From Amycolatopsis sp. NBC_00345 (GTDB taxonomy: Bacteria; Actinomycetota; Actinomycetes; Mycobacteriales; Pseudonocardiaceae), in contig NZ_CP107995.1 of NCBI RefSeq assembly GCF_036116635.1, forward strand, positions 7,130,001 through 7,194,000: DNA of 64,000 nt, written 5' to 3'. The translations under genes and the position numbers were made by a program. Shown here piece after piece: positions 23,572-31,082 of this stretch (within the stretch, counting starts at the first letter, position 1; each line of letters begins with the position of its first letter). The notes under the pieces are model-generated. The model saw only the letters and a program-made list of their open reading frames with translations. It had not been told where the DNA came from and did not search any database.

Positions 23572-24192
23572 CTAAGCGACGGTCCCGGCGAACGTCCGGG
23601 CGAACCAGTCCGGGAACTCCTCCAGTGATTCGAACACCACCGCCGCGCCCTCCGCGGCCAGCTCCTCCCGCGTGCACGGCCCGGTGGTGACCGACACCGC
23701 GATCGCGCCGGCGGCCAGCGCGCCGCGGACGTCGCCGAGGTGGTCGCCGACGTAGGCTTGCGCGCCGTGGGCCAGCAGGGCGTCCGCCTTCTGCGTGGAC
23801 CACAGCTCGCCCACGAGGTCGTCGACTTCGAGGCCCAGCGCGTCGACGTGCAGCTGCGCGTTGGGTCCGTACTTGCCCGTGACGACCAGCGTGCGCCCGC
23901 CCGCGGCCCGCACCGCCCGAAGCGCCGCCGCGGCGCCCGGCAGCGCGACGGTGATCGGCACGACCATCTCCGGGTACAGCGCGCGGAACCGGTCGACCAG
24001 CCCCGGGATCCGCTCCTCCGGCGCCTCGAAACCGCGCAGGGCGTCGTCGAGCGGCGGGCCGAGGTTGGCGGCGAAGCTCTCGCCGTCCAGCGGCAGGCCG
24101 GACTCCGCGCCGAGCGCGTTCATCGCCGCGACCATGCCCGGCCGCGGATCGATCAGTGTCATGTCGAGGTCGAACCCCACGGTGATGCCCAC
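23572..24192 (-). CDS. HAD-superfamily phosphatase (Gph-like)
   Basis: 206 residues from a GTG at 24192 (24201 is possible). Motif I is FDLDMTLID, motif II LVVTGK, and the late acidic motif YVGDHLGDVRGA. A cap domain lies between about 20 and 85 (NALGAESGLPLDGESFAANLGPPLDDALRGFE). It is a cytosolic phosphatase of the phosphoglycolate phosphatase/beta-phosphoglucomutase type; the substrate is not evident. It is divergent from the TetR-R2lox pair. Confidence 0.85.
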   Translation of the reverse strand: MGITVGFDLDMTLIDPRPGMVAAMNALGAESGLPLDGESFAANLGPPLDDALRGFEAPEERIPGLVDRFRALYPEMVVPITVALPGAAAALRAVRAAGGRTLVVTGKYGPNAQLHVDALGLEVDDLVGELWSTQKADALLAHGAQAYVGDHLGDVRGALAAGAIAVSVTTGPCTREELAAEGAAVVFESLEEFPDWFARTFAGTVA

Positions 24193-24265
24193 GCCCGCCA
24201 CGGTAGCCGGACCCACCGACAGGTTTTCACCACCGCTGTACAGCCGATCGTGAGCGGTAAAGGTT

Positions 24266-24292
24266 CTTGACACGTGGACGTTCTATGTCAAG
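24266..24292. promoter_or_regulatory. CTTGACA/TGTCAAG dyad over the TetR promoter
   Basis: Seven-base arms lie at 24266-24272 and 24286-24292 around 13 bases, the left arm coinciding with a perfect TTGACA -35 element. It ends nine bases before the TetR start, as expected for an autoregulatory operator. Confidence 0.55.
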
Positions 24293-24300
24293 CTGGAAAT

Positions 24301-24909
24301 GTGACCAGCTTCACCGAGCGCACCAAGGCGTCGCTGCGCGAAGCGCTGCTCGACGCGGCCGCGGACCTGCTCCCCGACCGCGGCCACGCGGCGCTGCGCA
24401 TGGCCGACGTCGCGGCGCGCGCGGGTGTGAGCAGGCAGACCGTCTACAACGAGTTCGGCAACAAGGCGGCGCTCACGCAGGCTGTCGCGCTGCGCACGAC
24501 GTCGGAATTCCTCGACGGCATCCGGCAGCGCTTCGCCGACGCCGGCGACCTGCTGGACGGCATCCACTTCGCCGTCGTCTACACCATCGAGCACGCCCGC
24601 GAGAACCGTCTGGTCGCCGCCGCGCTCGGCACCGAGGCGGCGGAAGACCTGCTGCCCCTGCTGACCAGCCGGGGCGAGCCGATCCTCACCGCCGCGGCCG
24701 ACCTGGCCGCCGAGCAGTACCTCGAACTCGAGCCCGCGCTGTCCCCCGAAGCCGCCGCGCTGCTGGCGGAGACTGTCGTGCGCCTCTCGCTCAGCCACCT
24801 GGTGCTGCCCACCCATTCCGCGGTGGAGGCCGCCGACGCCGTGCTCGCGGTGCTGGCCCCCGCCGTCGACCGATTCGTCCGCACCACCGATTCGTCCACA
24901 ACGGAGTGA
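24301..24909 (+). CDS. TetR-family regulator upstream of R2lox
   Basis: 202 residues from GTG. The helix-turn-helix region reads ALRMADVAARAGVSRQTVYNEFGNKAALTQAVA. The ligand domain is Ala/Leu-rich and ends in DRFVRTTDSSTTE. The R2lox gene starts 17 bases after its stop, so both form one operon. I recall the same pair in M. tuberculosis (Rv0232-Rv0233). Autoregulation through the dyad at 24266-24292 is likely. Confidence 0.9.
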   Translation: MTSFTERTKASLREALLDAAADLLPDRGHAALRMADVAARAGVSRQTVYNEFGNKAALTQAVALRTTSEFLDGIRQRFADAGDLLDGIHFAVVYTIEHARENRLVAAALGTEAAEDLLPLLTSRGEPILTAAADLAAEQYLELEPALSPEAAALLAETVVRLSLSHLVLPTHSAVEAADAVLAVLAPAVDRFVRTTDSSTTE

Positions 24910-24925
24910 CACGAAGGGGCCAGTC

Positions 24926-25897
24926 ATGACCGACACACTGCCCGAGCTCCGCACGGGGTTCTCCTCGCTGCGCGAGGGCGGGCTCAACTGGGACTCGTTC
25001 CCGTTGCGCCTGTTCGTCAAGGGCAACAAGAAGTTCTGGAACCCGGCCGACCTCGACTTCAGCCGGGAGCGCGAGGGCTGGGAGAGCCTGACCGAACAGC
25101 AGCGCCGGTCCACCACCTACCTCGTGGCCCAGTTCATCGCGGGCGAGGAGGCCGTCACCGAGGACATCCAGCCGTTCATGCGGGCGATGTCGGCCACCGG
25201 CCGGTTCGGCGACGAGATGTACCTCACGCAGTTCTGCTTCGAAGAGGCCAAGCACGTCGAGGTGTTCCGGCGCTGGATGGACGCCGTGGGCCTGAACGCC
25301 GACCTGCACCCGTACGTCGCGGAGAACCCGCACTACCGCAAGCTGTTCTACGAGGAGCTTCCGCAGTCGCTGCGCGCGCTCGAGGACGATCCCAGTCCCC
25401 TCAACCAGATCCGCGCGAGTGTCACGTACAACCATGTGATCGAGGGCAGCCTGGCGCTCACGGGCTACTACTCGTGGCAGCTGATCTGCACGCAGCACCA
25501 GATCCTGCCCGGCATGCAGGAACTGGTCCGCCGCATCGGCGACGACGAGCGCCGGCACATGGCGTGGGGCACCTTCACCTGCCGCCGCCACGTCGCCGCG
25601 GACGACTCGATGTGGGACGCCGTCCAGCAGCGCATGGGCGAGCTGCTGCCGCACGCGCTCGACATGATCCAGTGGGTGAACGACCAGTTCGACGAGTCCC
25701 CGTTCGACAACGACCCGCAGGAGCTGATCACGTACGCCGCCGACCGCGCGCAGCGTCGGCTGGGCGCCATCGAGTCGGCCCGCGGCACCCCCGTCGAGCA
25801 GATCGACCTGGACTACTCGCCGGAACGCCTCGAGGACACCTTCGGCGAGGAGGACGAGAAGGCGCTGGCGGAGGCCGCCGCGGCCGCCACTTCCTGA
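24926..25897 (+). CDS. R2-like ligand-binding oxidase (R2lox)
   Basis: 323 residues. The metal ligands of the Mn/Fe R2lox cofactor are all present by alignment with the M. tuberculosis Rv0233 numbering I remember (offset six): E74, E107, H110, E173, E208 and H211. The residues that form the characteristic Val-Tyr ether crosslink are also conserved (V77 in GEEAVTED and Y168 in SVTYNH). This separates it from true ribonucleotide reductase R2, despite frequent annotation as NrdB. It binds a long-chain fatty-acid-like ligand and performs two-electron oxidations; the physiological substrate is unknown. Confidence 0.93.
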   Translation: MTDTLPELRTGFSSLREGGLNWDSFPLRLFVKGNKKFWNPADLDFSREREGWESLTEQQRRSTTYLVAQFIAGEEAVTEDIQPFMRAMSATGRFGDEMYLTQFCFEEAKHVEVFRRWMDAVGLNADLHPYVAENPHYRKLFYEELPQSLRALEDDPSPLNQIRASVTYNHVIEGSLALTGYYSWQLICTQHQILPGMQELVRRIGDDERRHMAWGTFTCRRHVAADDSMWDAVQQRMGELLPHALDMIQWVNDQFDESPFDNDPQELITYAADRAQRRLGAIESARGTPVEQIDLDYSPERLEDTFGEEDEKALAEAAAAATS

Positions 25898-25906
25898 CGA
25901 CGCGGA

Positions 25907-25943
25907 ACGGCCCCCGTCCGCCGGGAACAGCGGAGGGGGCCGT
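25907..25943. terminator. Terminator between R2lox and the acyl-CoA ligase
   Basis: ACGGCCCCC and GGGGGCCGT pair, with an inner CCGC/GCGG step around a short loop, between convergent genes. Confidence 0.8.
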
Positions 25944-25967
25944 CAGCGTCCGAGATGGCCCGAACGG

Positions 25968-27626
25968 TCAGGCGTGCTTCTGCGCCGCGGCCGCTTCCAG
26001 GCCGAGCAGGGTGACGGACCGCTCGCGCATCTCGACCTTGCGCACCTTGCCCGTCACCGTCATCGGGAACTCGTCCACGACGTGGACGTAGCGCGGGATC
26101 TTGTAGCGCGCGAGCTTGCCGGCGCAGAACTCGCGCACGGACTCCTCGGTGAGCGCCTCGGCGCCCTCGCGCACGCGGATCCAGGCCATCAGCTCCTCGC
26201 CGTACTTCTGGTCCGGGACGCCGATCACCTGCGCGTCGAGCACGTCCGGGTGGGTGTAGAGGAACTCCTCGATCTCGCGCGGGTACACGTTCTCACCGCC
26301 GCGGATGACCATGTCCTTGATGCGGCCGGTGATGTTGAGGTAGCCCTCGTCGTCCATCACGGCGAGGTCGCCGGTGTGCATCCAGCGCGCGGCGTCGATG
26401 GCCTCGGCCGTCTTCCCGGGCTGCTCCCAGTAGCCGAGCATCACCGAGTAGCCGCGCGTGCAGAGCTCGCCGGGCTCGCCGCGGGGCAGCGTCAGGCCGG
26501 TGTCGGGATCGACCACTTTGGACTCCAGGTGCGGCCCGACGCGGCCGACGGTGGACACGCGGCGCTCCACCGAGTCGTCCGCCCGGGTCTGCGTGGACAC
26601 CGGGGACGTCTCGGTCATGCCGTAGCAGATGGACACCTCCGTCATGCCCATCCGGTCGATGACCTGCTTCATCACCTCGACCGGGCAGGGCGAGCCGGCC
26701 ATGATGCCGGTGCGCAGGGAGGACAGGTCGTGCTGGGCGAAGTCCGGGTCGTTCAGCTCGGCGATGAACATCGTGGGCACGCCGTAGAGCGAGGTGCACC
26801 GCTCGGCGGCGACCGCTTCGAGCGTCGCCTTCGGCTCGAACGCCGGCGCCGGGATCACCATGCACGAGCCGTGGCTGGTGCACGCGAGGTTGCCCATCAC
26901 CATGCCGAAGCAGTGGTAGAAGGGCACCGGGATGCACACCTTGTCCTGCTCGGTGTAGCCGACCAGCTCGCCGACGAAGTAGCCGTTGTTGAGGATGTTG
27001 TGGTGGCTGAGGGTGGCGCCCTTGGGGAAGCCGGTGGTGCCGGACGTGTACTGGATGTTGATCGGGTCGTCGGCCGAGAGCGCGGCCTGCAGCTTCGCCA
27101 GCCGGGCCGGGTCGCCGCCGCGGCCGGCGTCCGTCAGCGCGGTCCAGGAGTCCGTGCCGAGCAGCACAACGTGCTCCAGGTCCGGGCAGCTCGGGCGGAC
27201 CTGCTCGATCATGCCGGCGTAGTCGGAGGTCTTGAACACCTCGGCGGCGACCAGCATCCGGACGCCCGCCTGCTTCAGCACGTACTCCAGCTCGTGCGAG
27301 CGGTAGGCGGGGTTGATGTTGACCAGGATGGCGCCGACCTTGGCGGTCGCGTACTGCAGCAGCGTCCACTCCGCGCGGTTCGGCGACCAGATGCCGACGC
27401 GGTCGCCCTTGCCGATGCCGGTGGCGGCCAGTCCGTGGGCGAGCGTGTTGACGTCGTCGGCCAGCTCCCGGTACGTCCAGCGCAGGCCGGCCGCGCGGTC
27501 CACGAGCGCGTCGCGGTCACCGAAGGCGGCGACGGTGCGGTCGAAGTTGTCGCCGATGGTGTCGCCGAGGAGCGGGACTTCGGAGGTCCCGGAGGCGTAA
27601 CTGGGCAGAGCGGGCGCGTCGGGCAT
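25968..27626 (-). CDS. Fatty-acyl/aryl-CoA ligase (AMP-binding, FadD-like)
   Basis: 552 residues. The adenylation signature YTSGTTGFPKGATLSH is followed by A5 YGMTETSP, A7 MHTGDLAVMDDEGY, A8 ITGRIKDMVIRGGENVYPREIEE and the catalytic Lys region MTVTGKVRKVEMRE near the end. It activates a carboxylate as acyl-AMP and then forms the CoA thioester. Medium- or long-chain fatty acids are the usual substrates of such FadD proteins. It faces the R2lox gene, which binds a fatty-acid-like ligand; a link is only suggestive. Confidence 0.93.
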   Translation of the reverse strand: MPDAPALPSYASGTSEVPLLGDTIGDNFDRTVAAFGDRDALVDRAAGLRWTYRELADDVNTLAHGLAATGIGKGDRVGIWSPNRAEWTLLQYATAKVGAILVNINPAYRSHELEYVLKQAGVRMLVAAEVFKTSDYAGMIEQVRPSCPDLEHVVLLGTDSWTALTDAGRGGDPARLAKLQAALSADDPINIQYTSGTTGFPKGATLSHHNILNNGYFVGELVGYTEQDKVCIPVPFYHCFGMVMGNLACTSHGSCMVIPAPAFEPKATLEAVAAERCTSLYGVPTMFIAELNDPDFAQHDLSSLRTGIMAGSPCPVEVMKQVIDRMGMTEVSICYGMTETSPVSTQTRADDSVERRVSTVGRVGPHLESKVVDPDTGLTLPRGEPGELCTRGYSVMLGYWEQPGKTAEAIDAARWMHTGDLAVMDDEGYLNITGRIKDMVIRGGENVYPREIEEFLYTHPDVLDAQVIGVPDQKYGEELMAWIRVREGAEALTEESVREFCAGKLARYKIPRYVHVVDEFPMTVTGKVRKVEMRERSVTLLGLEAAAAQKHA

Positions 27627-27757
27627 GGGTGCCTCCGGTGGCGGGTCTTCGTCGACGTGCCGAGTCTAGGAAGCCGCGGGCCGCACGACCAGCGGGCGGG
27701 GGCGCCGGTTCCGCTACCCTCGGTCCCGGGTTCGTCGTTCACGAGGGGATCAGTGAC

Positions 27758-28534
27758 GTGCCGGAGGAATTCTCCCTGGGCTGGACCGAGGTCGACGTCG
27801 CGGTGCGGCGCACGGGGCTGCCCGCTTCGTGGCACCCCTTCGAGGTCCGCAGCGCGGGCTACACGCTCGACGAGCACGAGCGCCTGTCGAACGCCGCCTG
27901 GGACGCCATGCGCGCCCGCGGCCTGGCCGACGCGGACAAGCTGGACCACGAGGTCGCGGCCACGCTGCGGACCTGGACGCGCCCGGAGGTCCTGATCATC
28001 GTCCGCGCGGCCGAGCTGGCGGGCGGAACGGTGCTGTACCGCGCCTGCGCGGGCGACGGCCTGGGCGTCTTCTCGGAGGCGCTGCCCGACGGCATCCGTT
28101 TCCTGCAGGTCCGCCCCGAGCGACTGGTGGAGACGGTGCTGAGCATGTTCCCGCCGTACGACCCCCTGCCGGTCGCCCCGGCGACGATCACGCAGCACAA
28201 CGCCCCCACCCGCCGCCGATCGGACCTCCCGGACAACTCCGACCGCGACTTCACGACCGACGCCCCCGGCCCGTCCCGCCGCGACCGCGACGCGCTGGCG
28301 CCTTACTCGAGCTGGCCCCTGCACCGGCACGGCACGGTGGAGCTCTCGCTGCGCCACGGCCAGGGCAGCCTCCGGCCGGCCGGCACCACCACCTTCGTCG
28401 ACACGGACGGCGGGCGGTACCTGACGTTCATGGACACCTTGCCGGACGGGGATGTACGGCTGCGGTTCACTCCGTCTGACGGGTCTCACCTGCGAAGGTG
28501 GTTGTTGGAGACGATTGAGGAGGGGCTGCGATGA
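27758..28534 (+). CDS. EspG-family type VII secretion chaperone
   Basis: 258 residues from GTG, with GAGGGG about ten bases upstream. It follows the EspG/ESX-associated fold: FSLGWTEVDVAVRRTGLPASWHPFEVRSAGYTLDEHERL at the start, VLIIVRAAELAGGTVLYRACAG in the central strands and a C-terminal sheet (TVELSLRHGQGSLRPAG...FVDTDGGRYL) ending in the helix LRRWLLETIEEGL. EspG proteins bind PPE-type substrates in the cytosol and keep them secretable; a PPE/WXG-like gene lies 2.5 kb downstream on the same strand. Its presence here marks the cassette 27758-32531 as ESX-related. Confidence 0.8.
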   Translation: MPEEFSLGWTEVDVAVRRTGLPASWHPFEVRSAGYTLDEHERLSNAAWDAMRARGLADADKLDHEVAATLRTWTRPEVLIIVRAAELAGGTVLYRACAGDGLGVFSEALPDGIRFLQVRPERLVETVLSMFPPYDPLPVAPATITQHNAPTRRRSDLPDNSDRDFTTDAPGPSRRDRDALAPYSSWPLHRHGTVELSLRHGQGSLRPAGTTTFVDTDGGRYLTFMDTLPDGDVRLRFTPSDGSHLRRWLLETIEEGLR

Positions 28535-28583
28535 GGCGCGGTGTCCCCTTTCCGTCGCCCGCTTCACCCATAGCGTGCGAGGC

Positions 28584-29123
28584 GTGACCCACAGCTTGGT
28601 GACCCTCGCCTTCCTTGGCGCCATCACCTGCACGCTCGCCGCCTGCGACAGCTCAGTGGGGGGTACTCCCAACCCGGCGACGTCGTCCGCAGTCTCAAGC
28701 AGTTCGGCTAATCAAACCGATACACCCCTGGCGGGGATGAGCCCTTGTAAAACTCTGGACAAAGCCGTGGCCGGGCAGGGGTTTCTCCCCTCGGCCCCGG
28801 ATACGGCCGACCCCGAGCACGCGTGCACGACGACGAAGCCGCAAGCCGGCTCGGCCGGCCTGGTTCTCCAAGACGGGCAAACCATCGAACAAGCCATCAC
28901 CGACCCCAGCGCCACCAAGACAGGCACCGTTCACGCCCGAAGGGCCATACTTGAGCGCGGTCTGCTGGGCGCGACCGGTGGATGCGCGGTGCGCATGGAG
29001 GTCAAGCCGAAGTCGCGGGCGATCGTGTCGGGCACGCTCTCCACCGGCACCACCGACCAAGCCTGCGATTTCGCCAGGCAAGCCGCGGAGTCCGTCGAGT
29101 CGCTGCTCCCCAAGGACAACTGA
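28584..29123 (+). CDS. DUF3558-type lipoprotein, paralogue 1
   Basis: 179 residues from GTG. The signal ends in the lipobox LAAC, followed by a Ser/Thr-rich linker. The folded part starts at MSPCKTLDKAVAGQGF and contains paired Cys residues (SPC, HACTTT, GGCAVRMEV, QACDFARQ) in the spacing of DUF3558 proteins. It closely resembles the third paralogue (29948), sharing VKPKSRA, STGTTDQAC and the LLP tail. It is a surface-anchored protein, probably acting with the secreted PE/PPE-like pair. The function is unknown. Confidence 0.75.
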   Translation: MTHSLVTLAFLGAITCTLAACDSSVGGTPNPATSSAVSSSSANQTDTPLAGMSPCKTLDKAVAGQGFLPSAPDTADPEHACTTTKPQAGSAGLVLQDGQTIEQAITDPSATKTGTVHARRAILERGLLGATGGCAVRMEVKPKSRAIVSGTLSTGTTDQACDFARQAAESVESLLPKDN

Positions 29124-29168
29124 CCAGGACAACGGTTCGTTCACGACGCGGAACAAGGAACCTGACTG

Positions 29169-29714
29169 ATGGACCCGAACCACTTCAAGGTCTTGGCCGC
29201 GGCCGCACTGGCCAGCACAGTGCTGACCGCGTGCACTGCCAACGTCGGCGGCACAGCGCAGGCATCGTCCGCGTCAGCCACCTCACCGTCCGACGTGTCG
29301 AACCCCCTCAAGAACCTGCCTCCCTGCACAACCTTGGACCAGGTGGTGACCGGACGGGGGTTCGCCCCCGCAGTTCCGACAATCGCGGACGCGCAGCACA
29401 GTTGCCGGGTCACCAAGAAGACGCAGGGCGATGTCGAGGGCGTCGACATCAGCCTGTCGCTCCGCGATGGCCAGAGTTACAAGGCGAATATTCAGAATCC
29501 CAGTCAGGCAAGCGCGGGAACGGTGGGCTCCAGGGCCGCGGTCGAGGAAGCCGAGCCGCTCGGCTCCACTGGGCAGTGCGAAGTCAGCATCGAGGTGAAG
29601 CCGAAGTCGCGTGCCACGGTCGGCGTGACCTTCTCCTCCGATACCGACAAGGCCTGCAAGCTGGTCGAAAGCCTGGCTGACAAGCTCGAACCGCTGCTTC
29701 CGAAGAACACCTGA
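29169..29714 (+). CDS. DUF3558-type lipoprotein, paralogue 2
   Basis: 181 residues from ATG. The signal FKVLAAAALASTVLTAC carries a lipobox, followed by a Ser/Ala linker and the domain LPPCTTLDQVVTGRGFAPAVP...HSCRVTKK...GQCEVSIEVKPKSRATVGVTF...KACKLVESLADKLEPLLPK. It is the most diverged of the three copies but keeps all Cys positions. It starts 45 bases after paralogue 1, in the same orientation, so co-transcription is likely. Confidence 0.75.
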   Translation: MDPNHFKVLAAAALASTVLTACTANVGGTAQASSASATSPSDVSNPLKNLPPCTTLDQVVTGRGFAPAVPTIADAQHSCRVTKKTQGDVEGVDISLSLRDGQSYKANIQNPSQASAGTVGSRAAVEEAEPLGSTGQCEVSIEVKPKSRATVGVTFSSDTDKACKLVESLADKLEPLLPKNT

Positions 29715-29738
29715 GTGGCACGCCATGAGTGCTCACAT

Positions 29739-29900
29739 TGGGCAGAGCATCAGTAGCCCGTTGGGGACTACTACGCCCAGACTCAGCAGCGGCTGCGGCA
29801 GAACGCCGAGCGCTTTCCTCCGGAGGACCGCGCCAAAGCCCAAAAAGCGCCACAGCCAGGGCACCCTCCACCACACCGGAACCACCACCTTCGCCGAGCT
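29739..29900 (+). pseudogene. Decayed copy of the N-terminus of the PPE/WXG-like gene
   Basis: Read in the frame starting at 29739, the translation is WAEHQ, stop, PVGDYYAQTQQRLRQNAERF and PPEDRAKAQKAPQPG. This lines up with the opening of the intact protein at 31083 (AAEHRQYEADYYADTQRKQQ, then EGLKNFGAEDKADVSKG). An in-frame TAG at 29754-29756 and loss of everything further downstream show that it is a relic. The match is short and judged by eye. Confidence 0.45.
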
Positions 29901-29947
29901 CTGCACCGCGGTACACCTCGGGCAGGTTTGCCCGTAGTGTTCACACT

Positions 29948-30493
29948 GTGACCGGATCGATCCGCAGCCTCTCGGCCATCACCTCCGCCGTAGTACTCGT
30001 GTGCGCCTTGACGGCCTGCAGCGACAAACTCGGTGGCCAGCCCGCTCCAGTGTCAAGCGGCCCGAGCAGCGCACCCTCAACGGGCGGTAATACCCCGTTG
30101 GCAGGCATGAGCCCATGCGCAACGCTCGACAAGGCTCTGACCGGACAGGGCTTCCCCGCAGCGACACCCACCGCTGCCGATCCCGAGCACAGTTGCGCGA
30201 CCACCAAACCGCAGTTCGGCACTGCGGGCCTGTTGCTTCAAGACGGCCGAGCCATCAACGAGAACCTGACCGATCCATCCAAGACCCAGACCGGCACCGT
30301 GCACAGCAGGACCGCAATCCTCGAACCCGACCCCCTCGGCGCCAGCGGCGACTGCGCAGTGATCATGGAGGTCAAGCCGAAGTCGAGGGCGATGGTCAAC
30401 GGATCCCTCTCCACCGGAACCACTGATCAGGCCTGCGCTTTCGCCAGGCAAATCGCGGAGGCCGTCGAGCCGCTGCTCCCCGCGAACAGCTGA
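29948..30493 (+). CDS. DUF3558-type lipoprotein, paralogue 3
   Basis: 181 residues from GTG. The signal ends in the lipobox LTAC. The body runs MSPCATLDKALTGQGFPAATPTAADPEHSCATTKPQFGTAGLLLQDG and closes with CAVIMEVKPKSRAMVNGSL, TDQACAFARQIAEAVEPLLPA. It is much closer to paralogue 1 than to paralogue 2, pointing to a recent duplication with the relic of a PPE-like gene (29739-29900) caught between. It lies 105 bases before the small helical partner gene. Confidence 0.75.
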   Translation: MTGSIRSLSAITSAVVLVCALTACSDKLGGQPAPVSSGPSSAPSTGGNTPLAGMSPCATLDKALTGQGFPAATPTAADPEHSCATTKPQFGTAGLLLQDGRAINENLTDPSKTQTGTVHSRTAILEPDPLGASGDCAVIMEVKPKSRAMVNGSLSTGTTDQACAFARQIAEAVEPLLPANS

Positions 30494-30597
30494 CCAAGAA
30501 CGTGTGAGTTGGCTGGAACCCGCTGACAGCTCAGAGCCGTCGATCTAGAGTAGGGACGTAAGCACTCAGCGTGCACGGGAGGGCGAGGTAGTTCACG

Positions 30598-31080
30598 ATG
30601 GGCACAGGTTCCGAGTTCGGGGGTCCGCCGGCAGCTCCCGCGTCTGGTGACGCTGGGCAGAGCTTTCTCTCGAACTTGCTCGAGAATCCCATGGACAGTG
30701 CTGGGGCTCAAAAGCTCAACGAGGGCGCACAGCAGTTCAAAACCCTCGCGGAGAATGGCAGTTTCTCCATCAACGAGGAAGGCTTTCGCGCCTACGAGAA
30801 GGTCTGCGACAAGTTTCTGGACGGCTACACGGACATGCGTATGGAGCTGACTTACCTCGCACAGCGCGCAAAGATGGGGTCGAGCGACTACTCGAGGCAG
30901 ATCGCCGACTTCAATGTCAAGGTCGCCGCCGGCGACGAGCAGTCCTTGATTCCCAACTTTGAGCTGCTGAAAACCGGTTTCGAGCAGGTAAAGGAAGCCC
31001 TGGCGATCGCCCGCAAGAACTACAACGCCACCGAAGACTCACATCAGCAGTCCTTGGCCAAGCTGCACGGAGAGCACTAG
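30598..31080 (+). CDS. Small helical type VII secretion partner (PE/WXG-like)
   Basis: 160 residues starting MGTGSEFGG. After a Gly/Pro/Ala opening the protein is almost entirely helical and acidic: SAGAQKLNEGAQQFKTLAENG, AYEKVCDKFLDGYTDMRMELTYLAQRAKMG and a C-terminal helix FEQVKEALAIARKNYNATEDSHQQSL, which resembles an ESX export helix. There is no signal peptide. It ends two bases before the PPE/WXG-like gene, the classic order of an ESX heterodimer pair. No precise family is recognised. Confidence 0.68.
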   Translation: MGTGSEFGGPPAAPASGDAGQSFLSNLLENPMDSAGAQKLNEGAQQFKTLAENGSFSINEEGFRAYEKVCDKFLDGYTDMRMELTYLAQRAKMGSSDYSRQIADFNVKVAAGDEQSLIPNFELLKTGFEQVKEALAIARKNYNATEDSHQQSLAKLHGEH

Positions 31081-31082
31081 TC

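Noticed and set aside
24926..25897. Ribonucleotide reductase beta subunit
   Set aside because: The metal-ligand pattern with V77 and Y168 is that of R2lox, and no alpha subunit gene is nearby.
29725..29937. 70-codon frame MSAHIGQSISSPLG... between lipoprotein paralogues 2 and 3
   Set aside because: The same DNA reads better, in another frame, as a relic of the PPE-like gene; this frame has no motif or ribosome site.
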